Part shown: piece by piece, positions 43,110 to 54,480 of the stretch
Position numbering within the stretch: position 1 is the stretch's first letter
Layout: every line of letters begins with the position of its first letter
DNA from: Primula veris
Lineage: Eukaryota; Streptophyta; Magnoliopsida; Ericales; Primulaceae
Length of the DNA stretch: 64,000 nucleotides
Reading direction: 5' to 3'
Assembly (NCBI GenBank): GCA_963682055.1
Contig: OY821746.1
Span: 27,842,481 to 27,906,480 of the forward strand
Program-made: the position numbers and the translations under genes
The notes under the pieces: model-generated
Told to the model about the DNA's origin: nothing
Seen by the model: the letters and a program-made list of their open reading frames with translations, nothing else
Databases searched by the model: none

Positions 43110-45017
43110 CACAAAAATCAAATCTTTTTGCACCTATGATTAAATTGAGTGAAAATCAGAAAAGGGTTTTTATAAAAAATTGATCTTGCTCCATATTCTA
43201 TGGTTAAAAGGGTTTTTTTCTCTCTATTTCATTTGGTTTTATTGTTTTGTGTTGGTTTTTATTGTTGCCCTATTAGTATGATGTGTTGAAACAGTACTCT
43301 GTACAATTCTGGCATAGATGTATGCAACTCAGAAGAAAGGGCAAATAAAGTACTACTATCACTGTCTTTCTCTCTCTATATGGCTATATATCTGTATCTA
43401 TATGTTTTATGTCTTGAAATACTTATAAAATACATTTGCCCAGTTTAACTATTCAGTTCAAAGGTGACCCTACTTGTACATAGTTTGAGTTTTGTCTGGT
43501 TGAATGGATAATTATTTATGTGTCCGGAAATTTACATAGATGCACATCAATGATTAACTCTAATTTTATATATCTAATTTTAAATTCAGCCACTATCTTT
43601 TCATTAAGTTTAATGTGATTATGAAAAGTTTCTGTTTATGAAAAATAAACATAAATCAAGTGGAATAGCCTAATTGAAAATTTTGGCCCTATAATTTGAA
43701 ATGTATGAAGTATTTTTCTATTTAAAAAGCATTGTTAAAATGTCTAGTTGAGCAAACATCCAGCTGGATACGAAAACATACTCATGATTTCTTGTTACTC
43801 TTTTGAAATACGAAGTGCATACAAACTATTGTGGCTCGTGTCGTTGCAATTTCTGTGTGTATCATAGTTTTTTTCTTTTGAAACCTGTAACGAGTAATTC
43901 AATAATTATTGATTATCCTTGCATTTGTGATATATTTGGCCATTTTGAAACTAAACCTTTTTTTTTTAGTATCTAGTGATTGTCGACGTGTCGTCGTAGA
44001 CAATCTAACAAAATGAATGCATCGTCTGGAATATCGCATAACCATCCACATTGAAAGCTAGCTGATTGATGGAGGCTTTAATGTCGGCTGGCAACATCGG
44101 AAACAATACGGAACAAACAGGCGATGTTGAAACGATGTATAAAATGACATTCATATCATTCACACTGATAGCATATATTTTATCTAAGTATATTTAAATA
44201 TAAATACCGAATGTAAATGGATACTTAGTAGATAAATATGTAAATAGTTTTTTTTTAATAATTGAAACGATGTTAAATACCGAATGTAAATGGATACTTA
44301 GTAATAACATCAGTTTGAAACGATGTTAGACGTGTTCAGACTAAACTCGTGGACAACCTCGATTTAAACTCAATTATAAACGAGCCGAGTTTGAACAACA
44401 TGTTAAGACTTTTTAATAAACGATTCGAGGTGGAACATAACTAGTTTTGGCTCGACTAAGCGCTAATTAATTGTTTCACACAAATTAAATTAATGTGTTT
44501 ACTCTACGGATTCGTGTCTCAGACTCATTTGGTACCACTGTACTCACTTCTGGGGTAATGTCTTTTCCATGTAGGGTCTTTATTTTATGTTAGGGCACTG
44601 CAATATATCTTGATACATGCGCCTATTGATAGATACAAAAATGCCTTTATTTGCAATAGGTTTAGGAGATATCATTTAATTATTTATTAGTAAACTATTG
44701 TAATTTTAATTAATTTATAACTTCTATTAAAAAATTTAAAATAAGTTTTTTTTTAAATTTAATCATAAAATTTAACATTTGAACTATATGAATAACTTTT
44801 GAAAATTTTCATTTTGATAATTTTGATATAAGTTTTTGACCGATCAAAATTACATATAGATTCGTAATTGACAAATAAATAGGAAATGTGCGATCACTAT
44901 TTAGTTCATCGAATACTTTTGAACGAAAAAAAGAAGATGTAAGTCATATCGGAACAAATAAAAGTATGAGTGAAGATCTGAAAATAAACGAGGGGATAGT
45001 AAATGTCGTTTAAAATA
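43110..45017. other. GRAS upstream region and intergenic DNA
   Basis: Contains CT-rich leader-like sequence near 43200-43240 and CTCTCTCTATATGGC near 43370, which may be the GRAS leader and promoter. No other gene. The 44336-44465 segment (AAACGAGCCGAG, TTGGCTCGAC) is related to the repeat at 39395. Confidence 0.45.
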
Positions 45018-45284
45018 GAAAAAAAATATTCACACAACTTTCTCACTCACTTACACACTCTCTTTCATGTATTGCACACTCTCTTATATGTATAATAATA
45101 TATTTTTGTTAAAAAATACATTTTTATTCCTCCAAATATACATGTATGGAGTGTGTGAGTTATATATATATATATATTAGTAATACCAAATTTAATAATT
45201 TTTCTTGTTTTTAATTAATATTTAAATTTAGGATAGTCTCAACTAGGGTTCTACTATATTTTTATTTGGGTTTTTAGTAGGTTG

Positions 45285-45336
<52 letters not shown>

Positions 45337-45439
45337 TAATATCAGATTTAATAATTTTTTTTATTTTTAATTAATATTTAAATTTAGGCTAGTCTCAACT
45401 AGAGTTCTACTATATTTTTATTTGGGTTTTTAGTAGGTT

Positions 45440-45500
<61 letters not shown>

Positions 45501-45741
45501 TAATACCAGATTTAATAATTTTTTTTATTTTTAATTAATATTTAAATTTAGGGTAATGTCAACTAGAGTTCTACTATATTTTTATTTGAATTTTTAGTAG
45601 GTTGGTTTTTATTATGTTGAATATTTATATTTTGGTTTATCAAATTATAGATTGCGTTTTATGTGTATTTGAAGGATACATATGTCTTTCATTAACTAAG
45701 TAATATGCGAGTTGTATGCAAGTTGTGTGTCTAACATTACA
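45018..45741. mobile_element. Mutator-like MITE, copy 3 (724 bp)
   Basis: Flanked by perfect 9-bp duplications TTTAAAATA (45009-45017 and 45742-45750). Ends as in copies 1 and 2, more diverged (GAAAAAAAATATTCACAC ... TGTGTGTCTAACATTACA). Three internal (TA)n-plus-spacer units. Confidence 0.83.
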
Positions 45742-45750
45742 TTTAAAATA

Positions 45751-48700
45751 AAAGAAAGTATTTGCAATTCCCGTTAGTTTGATATTAAATTATCCAAATG
45801 TGTAGTTCTGTAATTAATTAATTTCATATGTAGCAAAAGTAAATGAACAAATCAATGCAAATCACATTTTCAGTTAAAAGTACTAGTACAAGTGTTCAAC
45901 TGCCCTTCGACTGCCACGGTAATAGAAGCATAAAACAATTATGTAATATATATTATTAAGTTATTATTAAAAAAAATTACATTTTAATAGTTTAACTTTT
46001 ACAAAATAATTACAAAATAAGAAATCTTAATATCAATTAAGTGTAGCATAGTTTATTTCTCCCTCCTTTCTGTAGCGCGCACTCTCTCTCTCTTTCTGGT
46101 GGTGGCTTTGAGACGGCGACGGATCATTTTCGGTCTTTATTTGTTTCATATTTCCTATGTACATTGATCTTCTCCACCATTAACAAAAGACAATGTCTTC
46201 GCTTCAAGTTATAAGTTTATGTTTTTATTTTGGGTTGTTCCATTATAAAAACAATTTGTTAACTAAAATTACATATATATGTGTATTTGCCACATTAAGT
46301 TTTGTGAAAAAATAAGTAACAAATTTGGAAAGTAGATGAAAATTAAGTTAATCATGGCGTCTCATTAAAGTGGATGAATTACCGCAGTGTACTCATAAAT
46401 TGAAACGGAATGACTAATTAATTTACTTTTGTATCACTGAAAGTCAATTACATATTTTTAAAAGAAAATATCTTAGCTAAATAGTAGTAGTAAAAAAAAA
46501 AAGTAAATTTTTTACCCCTCCAGTAAAAGGACCAAAGGGTAAAACTAATGGTCGCAATTAGGACCCAATACACACCAATTCACCTAGTTTTCTGTTTCCT
46601 TATTTTTGAACCAAAAGTAAACACTCTGCATGCTTATATATTACCAATTAGTTTACTACTATTGGTTTGGTTTACTACGTACTATTGACTTAGTTTACTA
46701 ATTATGTCTCTACCGACTATCGCCAATTGGTTTGGTTTACTACTATTCATTTGTACAACTCTAAAACTTTCATTCGTAAAGTCAGAGCCTAGTAAATAGT
46801 TACTAACTAGGCACTCTATTGATCACAGTGGTGGTTAAACGACTTATATTCTGAAAACGAACTGTTACAAAGATCAAATAAATTCTACTGTAATGTTTCC
46901 ATTAAAATTAATATACAAAGCTACACTTTCAAAGTAAAGAAAAGTACGTGGAGGCTATAAACAATCAATAACGCTAGAGTACATCTAAATGTAAAAAAAG
47001 AAAGAGAAACAAACAATAATGTAAAACTCATAAAGCTACAGATTTTGGTAATTTAGAAATTTGATAGGAGGTTTGTGATTTTTGTGGCATCTAGAGTGAC
47101 GCTCCATTATCTAGTTTTAAATTTATGTCTGACTATCTAAAAATTAATCGACTTCAAGCCTAATTAGAAGCATAATCACCATCCCTTACTATTTAATTAT
47201 TTCTACATAAAGAAATGCGCAATCACTAATGACAAACTGACAAAAATGTGACATAGAAAACATGCATTGAGCGATGATTTGCTTGTCTCCCTGTCTTAGA
47301 AATCCCTGTTAAAATACAACTTAAGATATTGTAAGAAAAGGTAGACAAGGAAAACAATTATTGAGTTTATCATGAAATTATTTAGGAAAACCATGTTTTG
47401 CTCATACACAGGAAATATTTGTTAATTGCCTACTCCATGTGATGGCTAACAAAACTCTTTTAACTATAAACTTATCTTCTGTTAGTCTACATCTATTATT
47501 GATTCCTTGACATTATAATCTAGGGTAGTTAGATTTGTTAGGGTCGTACCAAAAGCAATTCTCTAGTCTCTACTCAGCTTCATTTTGTTTTTTATTATTT
47601 ACAACCAAACAACCATTTCGTGATAGAAATCAAAATATTAGAAGCTTCCAAAATTAGCCTTCAAGTTGGATATGTATCTACCCAGCTTCATTCAAAGGAA
47701 TGAAAGATATTCAATACAGTATGTATCTACTGCAATAATGATCTTTAACACTAAACATTCAATCTAATGTATATGTGTGTATTTGACATGATCTTAATTA
47801 ACTCTAGGCATGTTTGCGGTGTAATTAAAATTTGTTATGGCCTACAAGAACATCTTCTTTGTTAATATTTATGATTTAATTCTAGTTCCAGTTATGAAAG
47901 TTATTTTCCGAGTTAGGGCAAACTTAATTGTAATTTGGTTGTATTTGATGTTTTTTCGACTGATTTTGGGGATGTTTATGTACTTATGTATCTATATTTA
48001 TAGACACAACATTATAGGTTTGGTTTTGATAAAACTAGCATGGAACTATGGAAGCCGTGTAAGGCATGCACGAGTCTACCTAATTAAATTCCCAGAATTA
48101 CTATTTCTGTTTTAACAAAATAAAATAAAAAATGATATAGCCATTTAATGGAATATCTAAATGACCTCTAGCAGCACCATAAAATATTATATAATTTTGT
48201 GATAGTTATTGTTTGCTATTGTGAAAAGTTCATAAATATGAGGTTAATATACAATCGAGGTCTACATTTTTCATGAGCTACTTTTCAGAATGTAAATAAA
48301 TGTCTTATGTAAAATGTTGGCTAATATATAAACTTATAATATATATTTCGACGCTATAAGAGCATGTAATACGTTCTCCTATTTTACTTAATTTTCTTGT
48401 AAAACATGAACATGAAACTGAATTATTATGGAATATTATTGTTTTTATTCAAGTAAGTGAGGATGAGCTACTTTAAGTACTTGACCCTTTTTCATAATGA
48501 CCTATATGTTATAAGTCGAAATTGTATCATTCATATACCCAAGGTTGCGTAAAAACAACAACATAATACTATGTAAGTATAAAGTCTCACATTAAATCAT
48601 TCACAATTATTGAATTAATATCACAATAAATTGAAATCATTTGTATTTCACACCCTTATTTAGTTTTGTCATTTTAATTAACTTGAACACGGCCTTGTTA

Positions 48701-49185
48701 GATACTCTGCATACGGCATACTGCATATGAATGGTCGGTAACTTTTTCTTCAAACCAAAGTAAACTTGTAACTAAGTTATTCGAAAATAAATTTGTTTTG
48801 TTTTGTAAAGAAAAAATCGGTAACTTTTTACTATACGCAAATATAAAAAGTTGATAACTTTTTACCAGATGCGGGCATGCGGCCCTACTTGTAATCAAAC
48901 CATTCAGTTTATAGATTAACCAAGTCATACCGAAGTTATTCATGAACGTGCTTTTATGAACATTTTAGGATAAATAATGGTTCAACAAAAAAGTGATGGG
49001 ACCAAATAAAATATTATACGTAACTATGGGGTCCATTAGTGTAGTTGGCCTCAAAAGTTAGTGTTGAACTATTGGTTTTATATTGGGTAAACCGTAAATA
49101 TCAAGCGGACATTCATTTTGAAATTATATTAAGGAAATGTATCAAAACTATTTAAACTTTAGTCATAATCTACCTAATTAACCAA
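45751..49185. other. Intergenic DNA
   Basis: No gene recognised. A 92-codon frame at 47837 has a hydrophobic, low-complexity translation with no homologue I recognise. A CT-rich stretch at 46060-46100 (CTCTCTCTCTCTTTCTGG) could be an orphan leader, but no ORF follows. Confidence 0.45.
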
Positions 49186-49840
49186 TAAAAATAAAAATAG
49201 AATAACAAAAAAACAAAAGAATAACAAAAAAATGGAAATATTAAGAAAATTATGGGAAAAAAATCCCAAAATATCTGAAAAAATCATAAAAAGCCGGCTA
49301 AAAAAAGTAAGGATTCTGAAAAAAATCAAAAAAATGGTAAAAAAATCAAAAATAAATCAAGAAAGATCCAAAAAAAACCCAAAATCACTAAAAATTAGAA
49401 AATTGATTTCTTAAAACAAAAAATCCGGAAAGTCATAAATCCAAAAAACATTCAAAAATGGCAAAAATTTAAAAAAAAAACCCACAAAAGCACAAAAATC
49501 ACAAAAAAAATCCAGAAACACTATCAATTAATTTAAAACCATTTTTAAAATAGTCTAAACAAAAAAAATATCAATGGCCCTAGACTAAAATAATGTGAGT
49601 GATTTTAGAAACAACTTGGGTCACTCTAAAACAGCTTATTACGGTTTGAAAAACAGTCTGAATAATTTCAGACTGTTTTTAAAACGAGATAAGTCAATTC
49701 CAAAACAGTCTGTGTAATGTTAAAATAGTTTGAGTCGTTTTCAAAACAGTCTAAGCCGTTTTTTTAATAGTCTGAGTCATTTTAATTTGAAAACAATTTG
49801 AGTTAAATAGTCCTAGTCATTTTAAAATGAATAGCACTAT
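49186..49840. repeat. A-rich low-complexity DNA followed by degenerate 'AAACAGTCTGAGT' repeats
   Basis: About 370 bp dominated by AAAAATC-type words precede 49600-49830. There, units of roughly 28 bp built on TTTTAAAACAGTCTGAGTC recur about seven times, partly inverted. Confidence 0.7.
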
Positions 49841-50472
49841 ACTTTGAGTTAGAGAGAGGAGAGATACGCATTAGAACTCGTCGGAGAAGAAGACGACATA
49901 CCACTATGGATCGTTAGAGAAGATCGACGATGGTCATACCGGAGTTGGTGGAGGGAGAAGGGGTGTTTTTTAGAAAGAGAAACAAATGAGAAAATTAGAA
50001 TTTAGAGGCATAAATATTTACTAAAATTGGACCAAAAACTAACTAATTTCATTTAAATTGGACTGATCATTAAATAAGTTTTGAATCAAGACTAAACCTC
50101 AAATATTTTAGTTTTTCAAGACCCGGCTTTAATTTTTTCTTTTGTATTTGTGTTAAACATGATGTTTAGCATAGACAATAAAAAAGATTATGTGTAAATA
50201 AATAAAGGTTTAGTAGCTGAAGAAATAATTTGATAGTATATTTATTGAATTTGACGGTATTGACCTAACTTAAATGATATTTTTTTGAAATTAAATATTA
50301 TTTTGTTAATTACCGATACATAAATATATGATGAAATAAAAATAAGAAGATAGTTAAACAAGTAATGAACGATGAATAAATTATGAAGGCGGCTAAGACA
50401 TATGCAAGTATATTCATGTTTTTAGGAAGATGATGGATTTTTAAACAGCATTTTTTCTGAAAATACGCAATG

Positions 50473-50609
50473 ACCGTAGATTAAATCTACGGTTTACAGT
50501 GATTCACTGTAAACCGTAGATTTAATCTACGGTTTGAAATTAATACAAACCGTAGATTAAATCTACGGTTTACAGTGAATCACTGTAAACCGTAGATTTA
50601 ATCTACGGT
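50473..50609. repeat. Nested palindromes in the left MULE end (two units)
   Basis: Each of the two about 61-bp units is a near-perfect palindrome centred on CAGTGA(T/A)TCACTG. Each arm is itself the near-palindrome CCGTAGATTAAATCTACGG. The second unit is the exact reverse complement of the first. Confidence 0.9.
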
Positions 50610-51129
50610 CTGTGTGTTTTCTGTGTAAATTACACAGTCAGTCCCTGCTTTTCAGAATTACACAGTCAGTCCCTGCGCCAAAATTACACAGCAGGTCCCT
50701 GAAAAACAGAAACTTACGTTTTTTTTAAAAAAAAACATTTTTTATACTACATTCTCTCTCTTTCTCTCAAAAACCCCCAATTTTCATCCCAAAAAACCAT
50801 CCAAATCAATCAAACACATTACCTATCAAATTAATTAACAAAAAAACCCCAAATCATCAATCAAATTTATCCATAATTCAAGGGTATATCTTTTATTCTC
50901 TAATTTATTATTTATATTGTGTAATTTCAATTTGTAAAATAGGAAAAAATATATAAAATATGCAAATTGATTATTCACTTAGCTATATATAATTGTTTGT
51001 TGTTTGTTTATATTAATTATATTAATTATAATAATTGTTGATATTTGTCCCATTTTTGCATGTTTTTTTATTTTGTTTGGTTAATTTGAATTGTTGATAA
51101 TGTGTTTGGTTATGATTAAAAAATTGAGT

Positions 51130-51540
51130 TATTATTGTTTGGTTAATGATTAAATGTGTTTGGTTATGATTAAATGTGTTTGGTTATGATTAAAAAATTG
51201 AATTATTATTGTTTGGTTTAAGATTAAATGTGTGTTTGGTTATGATTAAAAAATTGAATTATTATTGTTTGGTTTATGAAAAAATGTGTGTTTGGTTATG
51301 ATTAAAAAATTGAATTATTATTGTTTGGTTTATGAAAAAATGTGTGTTTGGTTATGATTAAAAAATTGAATTATTATTGTTTGGTTTTATGAAAAAATGT
51401 GTGTTTGGTTATGATTAAAAAATTGAAATATTATTGTTTGGTTTTATGAAAAAATGTGTGTTTGGTTATGATTAAAAAATTGAATTATTATTGTTTGGTT
51501 TATGAAAAAATGTGTGTTTGGTTATGATTAAAAAATTTAA
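51130..51540. repeat. Minisatellite of ~54 bp upstream of the transposase ORF
   Basis: About seven units contain TGTTTGGTTATGATTAAAAAATTGA and TTATTATTGTTTGGTTTATG. The last unit runs into the ORF: its ATGTGTGTTTGGTTATGATT supplies the first codons of the predicted protein. Confidence 0.92.
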
Positions 51541-53656
51541 AGAACGAGATGGTAGAAACCCGACACAGGAACTTTTTAATTTGTTGGATAGACATCGCTA
51601 CACATTCTACTATAATATGAACCCATCAACCCATTGCCTTGAGAACTTGTTTTTTGCACACCCCGATTCTATAAGAATGTTCAAAGCTTTTCCTGATGTA
51701 TTGTTAATGGATTGTACATATAAGACAAACCGTTTTAATATGTCATTTCTAGAAGTCGTAGGAATGACATCAACGAACCAAACATATTGTTTAGGTTTTG
51801 TTTTCATGAGTGACGAGACACAAGAAAGTTATATATGGGCATTGGAAAAATTTAAAGTTACATTGGAGGGGTGTATACTACCTAGGGTGTTTGTAACCGA
51901 CAGGGAAATGGCCTTATCAAATGCTTTATCCGTTGTTTTTCCCGATTCTCATCATATTTTGTGCACTTTTCATATTGCAAAAAATGTTTTGAAAAACTGC
52001 CGTAAAAAGATCCCTGACGAGGATTGGCAAACGTTTCTAGATGATTGGGGTTTATTGGTTGATTCTGAGTCGATAGAGGAGTACAATTATAACCGAACTA
52101 ATTTCAATTCCTCTTACAAATCGTACCCTGCTGTGATTAAGTATGTAGACAAGCTTTTAAATGATTATGCTGAAAAGTTTGTTGCATGCTATACCAACCA
52201 CACAACACATCTAGGTAACAGAACTAGCAATCGAGCCGAACAACAACATGCTAAGCTGAAAAGATCCCTTTCCACAAATACTGGCACGCTTGAAACTGTT
52301 TGGGTAGAGGTGAATAGAATTCTAGAAAAACAGTTTGAGGATATTAAGACGAAGTTGGATAAATGCAAGTCTTATTTTCCACATTCTGAAAAAACGCCTC
52401 TATTTATAAATCTTAGGTCGTATATCACACACTATGCCTTTGATTTATTATTCCAAGAACACAAAAAATGTAGTGGCCAGGCTGATGAGAATTGTTCTTG
52501 CGGTTTTAAATTGTCTCACGGTTTACCTTGTCATCATATTATGAGTGAACATATTTTATTCGGGAAGCCTCTTCCTCTAGAATATATTCATCCATTCTGG
52601 AAAAAATTAGACGTAATTGATGATAATGGGAACACCGATGATTATGGGGTAGAGGGTGATCTAGAAGAGTTTAAAAGTGTTTATGCTAGCAAAACGAATG
52701 TTGAAAAACGGCGTATGAAAACACAACTCCGAGAGATAACCGTACCAGCCAGAACATCCGTCAGTGACCCCGAAGTGAGAGCAAATAGGGGGAGACCTAG
52801 AAAAGGCGACAAATCTAGTAAGAGGGATAAGTCGGGATGGGAGTATGTGGAGGAACAGAGTGCTGGTGCTAGTAGGGACAAGGGCAAAGGCAAGGCCGAT
52901 GAAACACCGGAGGTAAGGGTAAACCCAACTAGGAGGCCGCGAAACCAGAACCCTAAACCCACCCCCAATAGGCCAACCTTCCTGTACAGTGACCAAATAT
53001 GGTTCATGTTACATAGTTACATCGAAACGGTTTATGATGTGCGTGGGGATGGTAACTGTGGGTTCCGGGTAGTTGCAAATGCGACGGGTAAACAGCATGG
53101 GGAAGATGATTGGTACGCGGTAAGATGTGAATTGTTTCAAGAGCTGCAGCAAATGAAAGGTGTTTATTATGAGCTGTTTGAGAATCTTGACTTTGAAGCT
53201 TACCGGTATGATTACATTTTATCAAGTTTAAATTTTTATCATGCTACAAATCCCGCACCTTCTGAGAAATGGATGAGATTTCCGTCGTATGGTTTTTTAA
53301 TTGCTTCTCATTACAATATGCCAATTGTATTGTTGTCCTTATGGGAAAATCAAAATGGAGAGGTAAACGTGTGGAACTCTACTTTTTTACCTCTTTATAC
53401 TGGTCCGCCTCAGGAAACGACATATTACATCCCGACTGTAATGGTGTTCGTCAACAGTTGTCACTATGCTCAGGTTATTCCTAAAGAAGGGATCTTCCCA
53501 ATGCCAGGAATTATAGCACGGTGGGAACAAACACGCACTGAGGCAGCTGCGCCATGGAAGGAACTTTTTCGACCAAATTTCAAATTATATATGGCGCTGG
53601 AAAAGCAATCGGGAAAGAAAAAAGCAAATGAAGAACCTATAGACCTAAGTCCATAA
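51512..53656 (+). CDS. MULE transposase fused to SWIM finger, AT-hook and OTU domain
   Basis: A 714-residue frame. The MULE transposase core is at about 20-290: candidate catalytic residues are D67 (LLMDCTY), D130 (FVTDRE) and E243 (NRAEQQ). The SWIM zinc finger C328-x-C330-x9-C340-x-H342 is next, then the AT-hook RGRPRKG at 426-432. The OTU cysteine-protease domain spans about 505-660, with D513 and C516 in VRGDGNCGFR and H651 in CHYAQV. OTU proteases remove ubiquitin-like modifiers; such fusions occur in plant MULEs. The usual N-terminal part before the core is missing and the start lies within a minisatellite, so the 5' end is probably lost or on an unseen exon. The core frame is intact. 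Confidence 0.9.
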   Translation: MCLVMIKKFKERDGRNPTQELFNLLDRHRYTFYYNMNPSTHCLENLFFAHPDSIRMFKAFPDVLLMDCTYKTNRFNMSFLEVVGMTSTNQTYCLGFVFMSDETQESYIWALEKFKVTLEGCILPRVFVTDREMALSNALSVVFPDSHHILCTFHIAKNVLKNCRKKIPDEDWQTFLDDWGLLVDSESIEEYNYNRTNFNSSYKSYPAVIKYVDKLLNDYAEKFVACYTNHTTHLGNRTSNRAEQQHAKLKRSLSTNTGTLETVWVEVNRILEKQFEDIKTKLDKCKSYFPHSEKTPLFINLRSYITHYAFDLLFQEHKKCSGQADENCSCGFKLSHGLPCHHIMSEHILFGKPLPLEYIHPFWKKLDVIDDNGNTDDYGVEGDLEEFKSVYASKTNVEKRRMKTQLREITVPARTSVSDPEVRANRGRPRKGDKSSKRDKSGWEYVEEQSAGASRDKGKGKADETPEVRVNPTRRPRNQNPKPTPNRPTFLYSDQIWFMLHSYIETVYDVRGDGNCGFRVVANATGKQHGEDDWYAVRCELFQELQQMKGVYYELFENLDFEAYRYDYILSSLNFYHATNPAPSEKWMRFPSYGFLIASHYNMPIVLLSLWENQNGEVNVWNSTFLPLYTGPPQETTYYIPTVMVFVNSCHYAQVIPKEGIFPMPGIIARWEQTRTEAAAPWKELFRPNFKLYMALEKQSGKKKANEEPIDLSP

Positions 53657-54318
53657 TCGGTTTTTTATTTTTAATTTTATGTAAATTACTATTTTTTCCA
53701 ATTTGTTGTAAATTTATATGATGTAAACAAATGTTTAATAAATTTGTTTTATGAAATTTAGTTCTATGAAATTTTGTTTAATAAATTTGTTTTATGAAAT
53801 TTATAAGTTGATATTCATGTTTGCATATTGCGTTATACAAGTGTTAAATACAAACCAAAAAAACTTCACAAAAATTGACGATTTAGTTAATGATTCAATA
53901 AATATCAACTTATACACTTGACAAAAATATAACATGAACCAAAAACATAAAATTTATCAAATCAACTTTTTTTGTGTAAATTTGTGTAAATTTTGTGTTT
54001 ATTTTTACAGATTGTTAGAATATTCGTAATTTATTTTATGTAAAATTTTAAAAATAAGTCATTTTGTTTTTAAATTTGAAAAAAACAAAATGTCTTATTT
54101 GAAAAAAATATCAACTTATACACTTGAAAAAAATCAACTTATACACTTGAAAAAAATATCAAATTATACACTTGAAAAAAATATCAAATTTTAAACATAA
54201 GGCATTTTTATGTAAAAAAAAATCATGTTTAATTTGAAAAAAATATTCAGTATTTTAATTTTAATTATTAGAATTTTAATTTTAATTTTTAATTTCAAAA
54301 AATCTGTGAAAACACTGA

Positions 54319-54380
54319 AACCGTAGATTAAATCTACGGTCTACAGTCAATGACTGTAGACCGTAGATTTAATCTACGGT
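54319..54380. repeat. Nested palindrome in the right MULE end (one unit)
   Basis: A single unit of the same design as at the left end, centred on CAGTCAATGACTG. It carries the same CCGTAGATTAAATCTACGG sub-palindromes. Confidence 0.9.
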
Positions 54381-54480
54381 TTCAACGTTTTTTCAGAAAT
54401 TATGTAGTACAATAAGTGCACCTCTTTTAGGAATATACATACATGAACGGTACATACATGATCCATACAAAGAAAATCTT

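Larger units (their letters stand above)
50454..54400 (+). mobile_element. Mutator-like element (MULE) with OTU-type transposase gene
   Basis: The left end (TTTCTGAAAATACGCAATGA then palindromes) and the right end, in reverse complement (TTTCTGAAAAAACGTTGAAA then palindromes), form inverted repeats of about 80 bp. Between them lies the transposase ORF 51512-53656. A 9-bp target duplication could not be found, so the exact limits are uncertain and the insertion is probably old. Confidence 0.8.

Noticed and set aside
47837..48115. 92-codon hydrophobic frame
   Set aside because: No recognisable family, no promoter or splice context; typical of AT-rich intergenic DNA.
49232..49414. 60-codon Lys-rich frame
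   Set aside because: Encoded by A-rich low-complexity DNA with no homology or gene context.
51512..53656. Host FAR1/FRS-type regulator rather than a transposon gene
   Set aside because: Terminal inverted repeats flank the gene, the candidate DDE catalytic residues are present and it carries an OTU tail, all of which favour a MULE transposase.
50454..54400. A 9-bp target duplication around the MULE
   Set aside because: Flanks beside the ends do not match at 9 bp in any alignment I tried, so none is claimed.
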